Under the pieces are notes generated by a model, which was not told the origin of the DNA, made no database searches, and saw only the letters and a program-made list of their open reading frames with translations. This document shows positions 58,446 to 64,000 of a DNA stretch of 64,000 bases, one piece after another. The stretch covers positions 1-64,000 of the forward strand of contig CAKSYU010000005.1 in the NCBI GenBank assembly GCA_934524965.1, written 5' to 3'. The DNA comes from an uncultured Angelakisella sp. GTDB taxonomy: Bacteria > Bacillota > Clostridia > Oscillospirales > Ruminococcaceae. Positions within the stretch are counted from its first letter, which is position 1. Each line of letters starts with the position of its first letter. Position numbers and translations under genes: made by a program.

Positions 58446-58781
58446 ATGAGAGAAAAGCTGAGAAAGCATGGAAGAGAAATCCTAAGTGTGGCGCTGTCTC
58501 TTGTTATTGCGGCGTTCGGGTGGCTGATCAGGGATCTTAACCGGATCGGAGCATTAAAAGAGGTTGCCTTCAATTTGGAACTGATACAGTGGGTGGGCGC
58601 TGTGCTTATTATATGGTCGGGGGAGCTGCTGCCGGTGGAGGAACCGGACTACGGACCGGAGATCAACCGGCGGAACCGGAAGATCGTCGCTGTAACGGAG
58701 ATCGTGCTGACGGTTTTGGTCACGGCGATTTTTATTGCGCAGCTGGTGACGGGCGAGATGCTTCTGTGGCGGCTGTTCTGA
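58446..58781 (+). CDS. Small membrane protein, paralogue a
   Basis: This 111-residue protein has about three hydrophobic helices (residues about 12-28, 46-62 and 82-102) and a basic N-terminus. The start follows GAAAGGAGAC. The last helix and tail (AIFIAQLVTGEMLLWRLF) resemble the end of the next gene's product (AVFFWRVITGNYLLFQ), and the helix order is the same. The two are therefore probably diverged duplicates. No family is recognised. Confidence 0.65.
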   Translation: MREKLRKHGREILSVALSLVIAAFGWLIRDLNRIGALKEVAFNLELIQWVGAVLIIWSGELLPVEEPDYGPEINRRNRKIVAVTEIVLTVLVTAIFIAQLVTGEMLLWRLF

Positions 58782-58851
58782 CAGCCGAAAGACGGGGTGT
58801 TCCGTAAGAGAAGACGAATGGGAACAAGAGGAAAACAGAAAGGAGACGAAC

Positions 58852-59193
58852 ATGAACGATAAGCTGGAGAAAAAGGAATGGTGGGATCTGCTGAAAGGAG
58901 CCTCCTTCTTTGCGGTTGTGCTGACATTGATAGTGAACGAATACAGCTATAAAAGCATGGACAGCACCATCTATGTGATAGCGTGTGTGGCGGAATTGTT
59001 GATTTTTTTGACTGCCATTGGGGTGGACTATGTGCGGTATGTGGTAATAAATGAGCCGATAAAGAAAATGGAACCGGAGAAGATGGAACGGCGGAGAAAG
59101 CGTCTGAAGTGGGAGACAGCAATTTATGTGGTGCTGGCGCTGGCGGTGTTCTTCTGGCGGGTGATCACGGGGAATTATCTTTTATTCCAATAA
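58852..59193 (+). CDS. Small membrane protein, paralogue b
   Basis: This 113-residue protein has three hydrophobic helices (residues about 17-31, 39-62 and 82-104) and a highly charged loop (EPIKKMEPEKMERRRKRLK) between helices 2 and 3. The ribosome-binding site GAAAGGAGAC is identical to that of paralogue a. It lies 70 nt downstream and is likely co-transcribed. The topology suggests an integral membrane accessory protein. Function is unknown. Confidence 0.65.
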   Translation: MNDKLEKKEWWDLLKGASFFAVVLTLIVNEYSYKSMDSTIYVIACVAELLIFLTAIGVDYVRYVVINEPIKKMEPEKMERRRKRLKWETAIYVVLALAVFFWRVITGNYLLFQ

Positions 59194-59220
59194 ATGAAGG
59201 TACGAGTAAGGGCGCGAGAG

Positions 59221-59250
59221 TTGACAAAGGGGCGGCGGCTGGGCTATAAT
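59221..59250 (+). promoter_or_regulatory. Promoter of the CPBP protease gene
   Basis: Consensus TTGACA (59221-59226) and consensus TATAAT (59245-59250) are separated by 18 nt. Both hexamers are perfect, so expression is probably constitutive. Confidence 0.8.
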
Positions 59251-59295
59251 CAGCTATCATGATGTCGGCGGATTTTTGCCGGAGAAGGAGAACCC

Positions 59296-60270
59296 ATGTC
59301 GGATTTTTACCCCTTTGCACCGCGGGAAAGTGAGCTGCAGGAATACAGAAAAGACGCACGCCGATGCTTCAGCCGCATCGGGTGGGCATGCTTTGCCATG
59401 ATGGGGGCGGCGCAGGTGGGTGCGCTGCTGCTCATGATGGGGTGCCAGTGGCTTGTCATACGGGGCAGCCGGGCGATGATTGCTTTTATCCAGAGCGACT
59501 GGTTCCAGTGGGTCATTACCGATGCGGCGAACTATGGGCTGGGGCTGCCGTTGCTGCTGCTGATCCTGCGTCCGCTGCCGAAGTCTGCCGCCCTGCCCCG
59601 CCGGAGGGTGACGGGTAAGCAGTTTGGTGCGCTGGCGCTGGTAAGCTATGCGGTGGTGTATGTTTCCAACCTTATCGGATTGGGCGTGAACGCCGCCATA
59701 AGCGCCCTGCGGGGGCAGCAGGCGGGCGATCCGCTGCAGAATATGGTATCGGGCACCAACCCGTGGATCATCTTCCTATTCGGTGTGGTGATCGCGCCGC
59801 TGATCGAGGAATGGATCTTCCGGAACCTGATCCTGCGGCGGCTGGCGCCGTGGGGGGAGCCGGTGGCGATCTTCGGCTCGGCATTCCTGTTCGGGCTGTT
59901 CCACGGCAACTTCGGGCAGTTCTTCTATGCCTTTGCGCTGGGCGCGGTATTTGCCTATGTAGCGCTGCGCAGCGGCGGTATCCGCTACACGGTGGCACTG
60001 CACTTTTTGGTGAATTTCTTTGGTATGACCGTTTCGCAGGCGGTAAGCGAAAGCATGCTGCTGACGGCGATCTACGGCTGGCTGGTGCTGACGATGGTGG
60101 TCGCGGGCGCGATGATCCTGTGGCGGCACCGCGGCAAGATAAAGCTGCGGGAGGGGACAAGTCCCATTCCCGCGGAGGAAAAGCGGGGCTTGTTCCTGGG
60201 CAATGTCGGCATGATCGCCATGATGTCGCTCGGCGGGATCTTGATGCTGTATGTGGCGTTCTGGAGCTGA
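59296..60270 (+). CDS. CPBP family intramembrane metalloprotease
   Basis: This 324-residue integral membrane protease is of the CAAX prenyl protease/bacteriocin-processing (CPBP, Abi) family. It has about eight helices. The catalytic motifs are EEWIFRNLILRR (Glu-Glu and Arg), FGLFHGNFGQFFYA (His) and LHFLVNFFGM (His, Asn). In bacteria such proteins process or confer immunity to peptides, or cleave membrane proteins; no bacteriocin genes are adjacent. It is monocistronic, with a consensus promoter and a terminator. Confidence 0.9.
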   Translation: MSDFYPFAPRESELQEYRKDARRCFSRIGWACFAMMGAAQVGALLLMMGCQWLVIRGSRAMIAFIQSDWFQWVITDAANYGLGLPLLLLILRPLPKSAALPRRRVTGKQFGALALVSYAVVYVSNLIGLGVNAAISALRGQQAGDPLQNMVSGTNPWIIFLFGVVIAPLIEEWIFRNLILRRLAPWGEPVAIFGSAFLFGLFHGNFGQFFYAFALGAVFAYVALRSGGIRYTVALHFLVNFFGMTVSQAVSESMLLTAIYGWLVLTMVVAGAMILWRHRGKIKLREGTSPIPAEEKRGLFLGNVGMIAMMSLGGILMLYVAFWS

Positions 60271-60280
60271 ATATAAAAGC

Positions 60281-60306
60281 AAAAGCTGCCTGCGGGCGGC
60301 TTTTTT
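60281..60306 (+). terminator. Terminator of the CPBP protease gene
   Basis: A 10-bp stem AAAAGCTGCC/GGGCGGC-TTTT type (60281-60290/60295-60304, one T-G) with loop tgcg is followed by Ts. Confidence 0.8.
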
Positions 60307-60404
60307 GCTGCGTAAAATTCCTTGTCAATTTGCACCAATCCACCGGGGAAAGTTTGTGAAAGATGTGGCAAGCCTACGAAAATTAAAAATCCGCCAAGAA
60401 CCCC

Positions 60405-60433
60405 TTGCAGGCGATAGGAATAAGTGATAAACT
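60405..60433 (+). promoter_or_regulatory. Promoter of the guanine riboswitch transcript
   Basis: TTGCAG (60405-60410) and TAAACT (60428-60433) are 17 nt apart, about 26 nt upstream of the aptamer. Confidence 0.65.
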
Positions 60434-60458
60434 GCAAATGTAAACAAAATATGACCAA

Positions 60459-60530
60459 AGCTCATATATGCCCGATAATATGGTTCGGGCGTTTCTACGC
60501 CGGTCCCGCAAAGGCCGGCACTATGGGTGT
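60459..60530 (+). promoter_or_regulatory. Guanine-type purine riboswitch
   Basis: The aptamer has P1 CTCATA (60461) with TATGGG (60522), P2 with the conserved GATAATATGG loop, the J2-3 core GTTTCTAC (60491) and a P3 GCCGG/CCGGC stem. The specificity base just before TATGGG is C (60521), indicating guanine/hypoxanthine rather than adenine. The core pyrimidines are standard, arguing against a 2'-deoxyguanosine variant. It precedes a purine-type NCS2 permease. Confidence 0.93.
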
Positions 60531-60531
60531 T

Positions 60532-60576
60532 CCGATCCGTTCCGCCACAGCGGGAGGGGTTGGCTTTGCTTTTTGT
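60532..60576 (+). terminator. Riboswitch-controlled terminator
   Basis: CCGATCC (60532-60538) pairs with GGGTTGG (60557-60563) over an inner TCCGC/GCGGGA-type stem and is followed by CTTTGCTTTTTG. Ligand binding should allow this hairpin to form and shut off the permease. Confidence 0.75.
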
Positions 60577-60670
60577 TGACGGCTGGCTGGGACACTCATT
60601 CTGAAATGAGACCGGTCGGCATTTTGTTTTGTCCGCTTCAGTATTTTTTATAAGTAAAAGGAGCAATACT

Positions 60671-62005
60671 ATGGAAAAGCTGTTTAAGCTGAAAGCGCAC
60701 GGCACCGATGTGAAAACTGAGATCCGTGCAGGCATTACCACCTTCTTTGCGATGGCGTATATCATTTTCGTCAACTCCAACTATCTTTCCATGACCGGCA
60801 TGAACAAGACCGGCGTTATGGTAGCGACCTGCATTTCTGCTGCCATCGGCTGCCTGCTCACTGCGTTCCTTGCCAATGTGCCCTTCTGTCAGGCACCCGG
60901 CATGGGTCTCAACACCTTCTTCACCTTTACCGTATGCTTCGGCATGGGCTATACCTGGGAGCAGGCACTGGCAATCGTATTTATCTCCGGCCTGCTGTTC
61001 CTCGTCGTGACCGTCAGCCCCCTGCGCAAGAAGATCATTGAGGCGATCCCCGCTTCCCTGAAGGCCGCTATTTCCGCCGGTATCGGCTTCTTTATTGCCC
61101 TTATCGGTATGTTCAATGTCAATATCGTTACCGCCTTCGGTTCCGGCGAGGCCGGCGCCTACACCGATATGGGCAGCATCACCAAGGGTGCGGCTCTGCT
61201 GGCCCTCATCGGTTTGGCGATCACCGCTATTCTGGTTGCTTACCGCGTAAAGGGTGCTATCTTTATCGGCATCATCGCTACTACCCTCATTGGCTTCCTT
61301 ATGGGTCAGACCACCATTCCCGAGAGCTTTACCGTAGCCGGAATTGGCGAGGCATTTGACGAGGTCGCCCTTAAGCTGGACTTCCCCGGCGCTCTTTCTG
61401 CCGGCGGCGTTGTTCCTTTCCTCACCGCTATCATCACCTTTGCCATCTGCGACTGCTTTGATACCGTCGGTACCCTGCTGGGTACCGCAGGCAACGCCGG
61501 CATGCTGGACGAGAACGGCAACTTCCCCGGCGGTGACCGTGCCCTGATCGCTGATGCCATTGCCACCTGCACCGGTGCTTTGATCGGTACCTCCACCGTT
61601 ACCACCTTTGTTGAGTCCTCCACCGGCATCGAGGACGGCGGCCGTACCGGCTTGACCTCCGTGACCACCGGCATTCTGTTCGCACTGGCTGTTATTCTGG
61701 CTCCCGTGGCGGGCATCGTTCCCTCCGCTGCCACCGCTCCCGCACTCATCATCGTCGGTGTATTCATGATGAAGGGCGTGCTGAAGATCGACTGGTCCGA
61801 TATGGAGACTGCGATCCCCTGCTTCCTGACCATTGCCATGATGCCCTTTGCCTACTCCATTGCGGACGGCATCGGCTTCGGCATTATCTCCTACACCCTC
61901 ATCAAGCTGGCGCGCGGCAAAGCGAAAGAGGTTCCCGTACTGATGTACATTCTCTCCGTTCTGTTTATCCTCAGCTATGTGCTGCTGGCGACCACCGCTG
62001 CCTGA
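60671..62005 (+). CDS. NCS2 family permease, guanine/hypoxanthine type (AzgA-like)
   Basis: This 444-residue permease has about twelve to fourteen spans and resembles the AzgA branch of NCS2: FKLKAHGTDVKTEIRAGITTFFAMAYIIFVN at the start, then FCQAPGMGLNTFFTFTVC, then TFAICDCFDTVGTLLGTAGNAGML, and STVTTFVESSTGIEDGGRTGLTSV. The start at 60671 has AAAGGAGC upstream. The guanine riboswitch in its leader supports guanine or hypoxanthine as substrate. It is a single-gene unit with its own terminator. Confidence 0.92.
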   Translation: MEKLFKLKAHGTDVKTEIRAGITTFFAMAYIIFVNSNYLSMTGMNKTGVMVATCISAAIGCLLTAFLANVPFCQAPGMGLNTFFTFTVCFGMGYTWEQALAIVFISGLLFLVVTVSPLRKKIIEAIPASLKAAISAGIGFFIALIGMFNVNIVTAFGSGEAGAYTDMGSITKGAALLALIGLAITAILVAYRVKGAIFIGIIATTLIGFLMGQTTIPESFTVAGIGEAFDEVALKLDFPGALSAGGVVPFLTAIITFAICDCFDTVGTLLGTAGNAGMLDENGNFPGGDRALIADAIATCTGALIGTSTVTTFVESSTGIEDGGRTGLTSVTTGILFALAVILAPVAGIVPSAATAPALIIVGVFMMKGVLKIDWSDMETAIPCFLTIAMMPFAYSIADGIGFGIISYTLIKLARGKAKEVPVLMYILSVLFILSYVLLATTAA

Positions 62006-62025
62006 TAAGGCAAAACAAATTTCCG

Positions 62026-62058
62026 ACCGCTCCGGCTTTTATAGTCGGGGCGGTTTTT
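62026..62058 (+). terminator. Terminator of the NCS2 permease gene
   Basis: A 9-bp stem ACCGCTCCG/CGGGGCGGT (62026-62034/62046-62054, one T-G) is followed by five Ts. Confidence 0.8.
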
Positions 62059-62082
62059 GTATGGGGAGGGAGAGCTTGCCGG

Positions 62083-62161
62083 CGGCGCAGCCACGCGCCC
62101 TGCGGGCGCGTTCCCGCGGCAAAGCCGCGGGAGCCGGACTTTTAGTCCGGCGGCTGCGCCG
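62083..62161. repeat. Four-way-junction repeat, copy G (perfect)
   Basis: The outer stem 62083-62092/62152-62161 is a perfect 10 bp. Three abutting perfect hairpins lie inside: 62093-62100/62104-62111 (8 bp, loop tgc), 62112-62120/62124-62132 (9 bp, loop aaa) and 62133-62140/62144-62151 (8 bp, loop ttt). No base is unpaired at the junction. It follows the permease terminator and precedes the DUF3343 gene. Confidence 0.9.
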
Positions 62162-62252
62162 TATGCAAACCTGCCGACTGCACAGATTTTGCCGGGGGGC
62201 AGGCTTGATAACGGCAGGGCAATGAGGTAAAATAGGGGACGAGGTGAAAAAG

Positions 62253-62513
62253 ATGAACGAAGATTACCTGATGATCTCCTTTGAGAATACCCATTCCGCC
62301 ATACAGACCGAGCGGCTGCTGGGGCAGCACTTTAAGGTGGTGACCATGCCGACGCTGCGGGCGGTGACGCAAAGCTGCGGGATCTCGCTGCGGCTGGCGG
62401 CGGAGGACTACGAGCCGGTGCGGAAGATGGTGGCGGAGAGCGGGCTTTCGCCGGAGCTGTACGCCATCTACTTGGTGAATTCCAACAAAAATGTGCTGGA
62501 ACTTTGTAAGTAG
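62253..62513 (+). CDS. DUF3343 family protein
   Basis: This 86-residue protein is of the DUF3343 family, described as a putative selenium/sulfur carrier-like group and often near selenium metabolism genes in Clostridia. It shows YLMISFENTHSAIQTERLL, MPTLRAVTQSCGISLRL (one conserved Cys) and LSPELYAIYLV. The ATG at 62253 is preferred over an in-frame GTG three codons earlier, because GAGGTG then serves as ribosome-binding site. No selenium genes are visible in the window, so its role is open. Confidence 0.8.
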   Translation: MNEDYLMISFENTHSAIQTERLLGQHFKVVTMPTLRAVTQSCGISLRLAAEDYEPVRKMVAESGLSPELYAIYLVNSNKNVLELCK

Positions 62514-62520
62514 CGCGGGG

Positions 62521-62549
62521 TTGTCATTGTCGAAAATGTATGTTAAAAT
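62521..62549 (+). promoter_or_regulatory. Promoter of the amidohydrolase leader
   Basis: TTGTCA (62521-62526) and TAAAAT (62544-62549) are separated by exactly 17 nt. Transcription would begin near 62556 and yield a leader of about 175 nt. Confidence 0.75.
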
Positions 62550-62553
62550 ATAG

Positions 62554-62617
62554 GCGAACCGAATAGGAGTCCTCCGGATATTGGCAGACTATGGAGCGGC
62601 TTTCCCCTTAACATTCG
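62554..62617 (+). promoter_or_regulatory. Candidate structured leader (unidentified riboswitch?)
   Basis: GCGAA (62554-62558) can pair with TTCGC (62614-62618), closing a region with a possible GTC/GAC stem (62569 and 62587) and a CC-GGATATT-GG loop. The 3' arm of the closing stem abuts the terminator, so the two could compete. It matches no riboswitch class I can name; the GATAT and ACTATGG strings recall purine aptamers, but the core GTTTCTAC is absent. Confidence 0.35.
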
Positions 62618-62650
62618 CGCCCTGCTCCCATTCGGGAGCAGGGCGTTTTT
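62618..62650 (+). terminator. Attenuator-type terminator in the amidohydrolase leader
   Basis: A perfect 12-bp stem CGCCCTGCTCCC/GGGAGCAGGGCG (62618-62629/62634-62645) with loop attc is followed by five Ts. It lies 80 nt before the start codon and after a good promoter, so it must be regulated or bypassed for expression. Confidence 0.85.
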
Positions 62651-62729
62651 CACAAGGGGCATTGGGTTCAAACTTTTCCTTAGCGCCCTGCCGGATTATT
62701 TTAACAAAATTTTTTGGAGGGAATTTACC

Positions 62730-63968
62730 ATGCAAATGCTCATCAAGAACGCGAAGCTCCGTGACCGTGAGGAACTGGTCAACATTCTTATCGACGGCGG
62801 CAAGATCGTTGATATCGGCGTAGGTCTGACCGCTGAGGCGGAGACCGTGATCGATGCCGAGGGCAACCTGACCACCGCCTCCTACATTGATCCCCATATC
62901 CATCTGGATAAGGTAAATGTACTGGATGTTCTGCCCAAGAACCAGAGCGGCACCTTGAAGGAAGCCATCGAGATGCTGTGGGACAAAAAGCGCAACTATG
63001 TCAACGAGGACATTCTGGCGCGCGGCGGCGATGTAGTGGAGCGCGAGATCAAGAACGGTGTACTGAATATCCGTACCCATATTGATGTCGACACCATCAC
63101 CGGTCTGAAAGCGACCGAGGGCGTTCTGGCGCTGAAAGATAAATATAAGGGCGTAGTGGATATGCAGACCGTTGCATTCCCGCAGGAGGGTATTGTAAAA
63201 GACCCCGGCGCCGATAAGCTGATGTGGCAGGCAATGGAGATGGGCTGCGATGTAGTAGGCGGTATGCCCGCCAACGAGAACTGCCCCGACGACAGCCGTG
63301 CCCATGTAAAGCTGTGCTTTGATATTGCCGAAAAGTACGATGCCGATGTTGATATGCATGTGGACGAGAGCGACGACCCCTTCTACCGCACGCTGGAGAT
63401 GGTAGCCGATGAGACCATCGCCCGTGGCTGGCAGGGTCGTGTCACCGCCGGTCACACCTGCGCGATGGCTGCCTATGACGACCACTATGCCGCTTATGTC
63501 ATCGAAAAGGTGAAGAAAGCCGGCATCAATGTCATCACCAACCCCGTTACCAACCTGATGCTCCAGGGTCGTCTGGATAAGCAGCCGATCCGCCGCGGTA
63601 TCACCCGCGTGAAGGAGCTGCTGGCTGCCGGCGTGACCATGAGCTTTGGTCAGGACTGTGTCAACGATACCTTCTATCCCTACGGTGCGGGCGATATGCT
63701 GCAGGTGGCTCTCATCACCGGTCATGCCGCACAGCTCAGCCTGCCCGATGAGATCGAAAAGACCTTCGATATGATCACCGATGACGCTGCCAAGATCCTC
63801 CGTCTGGAGAATTATGGTCTGAAGGTCGGCTGCAACGCCGATATCGTCATCACCGCTTGCCGTGACGCGCGCGACGCGATCCGTCTGACTCCGGAGCGCC
63901 GCTATGTCATCAAGCGCGGACGCGTAGTGGCTTCCACTACCGTCCAGTCCAAACTTGCCATCTTCTAA
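62730..63968 (+). CDS. Cytosine deaminase-like amidohydrolase
   Basis: This 412-residue metal-dependent amidohydrolase is of the CodA/AtzC branch. Metal ligands appear in DPHIHLDK, VDMHVDESDD, TAGHTCAMA and SFGQDCVND. The segment INVITNPVTNLMLQGRLDKQPIRRGITRVKELLAAGV closely follows E. coli cytosine deaminase. The usual GHDD is GQDC here, keeping the catalytic Asp but changing neighbours, so the substrate may be another ring amine (for example isocytosine, creatinine or a triazine). The ATG follows TTGGAGGG. Expression is behind a terminator-containing leader. Downstream sequence ends at the window edge. Confidence 0.85.
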   Translation: MQMLIKNAKLRDREELVNILIDGGKIVDIGVGLTAEAETVIDAEGNLTTASYIDPHIHLDKVNVLDVLPKNQSGTLKEAIEMLWDKKRNYVNEDILARGGDVVEREIKNGVLNIRTHIDVDTITGLKATEGVLALKDKYKGVVDMQTVAFPQEGIVKDPGADKLMWQAMEMGCDVVGGMPANENCPDDSRAHVKLCFDIAEKYDADVDMHVDESDDPFYRTLEMVADETIARGWQGRVTAGHTCAMAAYDDHYAAYVIEKVKKAGINVITNPVTNLMLQGRLDKQPIRRGITRVKELLAAGVTMSFGQDCVNDTFYPYGAGDMLQVALITGHAAQLSLPDEIEKTFDMITDDAAKILRLENYGLKVGCNADIVITACRDARDAIRLTPERRYVIKRGRVVASTTVQSKLAIF

Positions 63969-64000
63969 TGTTTTCTCTCTTGGGAAAGGGGCGTCTCCTC

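Noticed and set aside
62554-62617. Amidohydrolase leader as a second purine riboswitch
   Set aside because: GATATTGG and GACTATGG recall parts of the purine aptamer, but the GTTTCTAC core and proper P2/P3 stems are missing.
1-64000. CRISPR arrays, tRNA or rRNA genes
   Set aside because: I saw no regularly spaced direct repeats and no tRNA-like acceptor/T-loop signatures in the intergenic gaps. The regular GC hairpins are inverted, not direct, repeats. A tRNAscan-SE run would be decisive.

Overview
The window is a roughly 64 kb, GC-rich chromosomal segment of a low-redundancy anaerobic member of the Clostridia. It most resembles the Oscillospirales (Ruminococcaceae/Oscillospiraceae) gut lineage. 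I infer this from the gene set (group II ECF transporter core, ClpE-type ATPase, NfnAB, a NifU-like/GGGtGRT pair, corrinoid methyltransferases without respiratory genes), from Gram-positive Shine-Dalgarno sites before most starts, and from Firmicutes-type regulatory RNAs and a Firmicutes-type LexA box. No rRNA, tRNA, CRISPR array, prophage or insertion sequence was recognised.

Layout. 0.2-13.6 kb (+): ruvCAB behind a promoter carrying a LexA box, then a DUF1287 protein, glmM, an rRNA-type methyltransferase, ecfA1-ecfA2-ecfT, truA, a DUF5711 protein, a CvpA protein, a ClpE-like ATPase and a 29-residue membrane peptide. 13.8-21.2 kb (-): a membrane protein, then a phosphonate-type ABC transporter (phnD, phnC, two phnE) with a cytosolic 5'-nucleotidase and an RpiR regulator. 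22-36.6 kb: a corrinoid-dependent demethylation island. On the minus strand it holds a PucR regulator, a corrinoid reductive activator, a UroD-thioredoxin fusion, and a CobW-PadR-radical SAM-UroD module. On the plus strand it holds an NCS1 permease, a corrinoid protein, a non-pyrrolysine MttB, DUF1638, and then a cobalamin riboswitch driving a DUF4430 lipoprotein and an ECF S-component. 37-44.5 kb: sigma/anti-sigma pair, GH13 amylase, three tandem 27-30 residue membrane peptides, murA, a WalJ-like hydrolase and rlmH. 44.5-45.8 kb is a gene-free, repeat-like stretch. 45.8-54.6 kb (-): CAT-like acetyltransferase, nfnB/nfnA, lipid kinase, WYL regulator, secA. 55-64 kb (+): NifU-like/GGGtGRT pair, XRE regulator, two paralogous membrane proteins, CPBP protease, a guanine riboswitch with an NCS2 permease, DUF3343, and a cytosine-deaminase-like amidohydrolase behind a terminator-controlled leader.

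How parts fit together. The 22-36.6 kb island can be read as one pathway (inference). NCS1 imports an N-methylated compound. MttB moves its methyl to the corrinoid protein. A UroD-family enzyme passes it on, the ferredoxin-ASKHA protein repairs oxidised cobalt, and the B12-riboswitch unit supplies cobalamin through the ECF core encoded at 5.8-8.3 kb.

The most unusual signal is a family of intergenic elements with one architecture and different sequences. A 10-14 bp outer stem encloses three perfect hairpins, mostly 8-9 bp with 3-nt loops, and little or no unpaired sequence at the junction. Seven good copies occur (1554, 13671, 46512, 48097, 49308, 56856, 62083), plus several degenerate ones. 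The tandem trio of tiny membrane proteins sharing an IRxYG tail is a second candidate for something undescribed.
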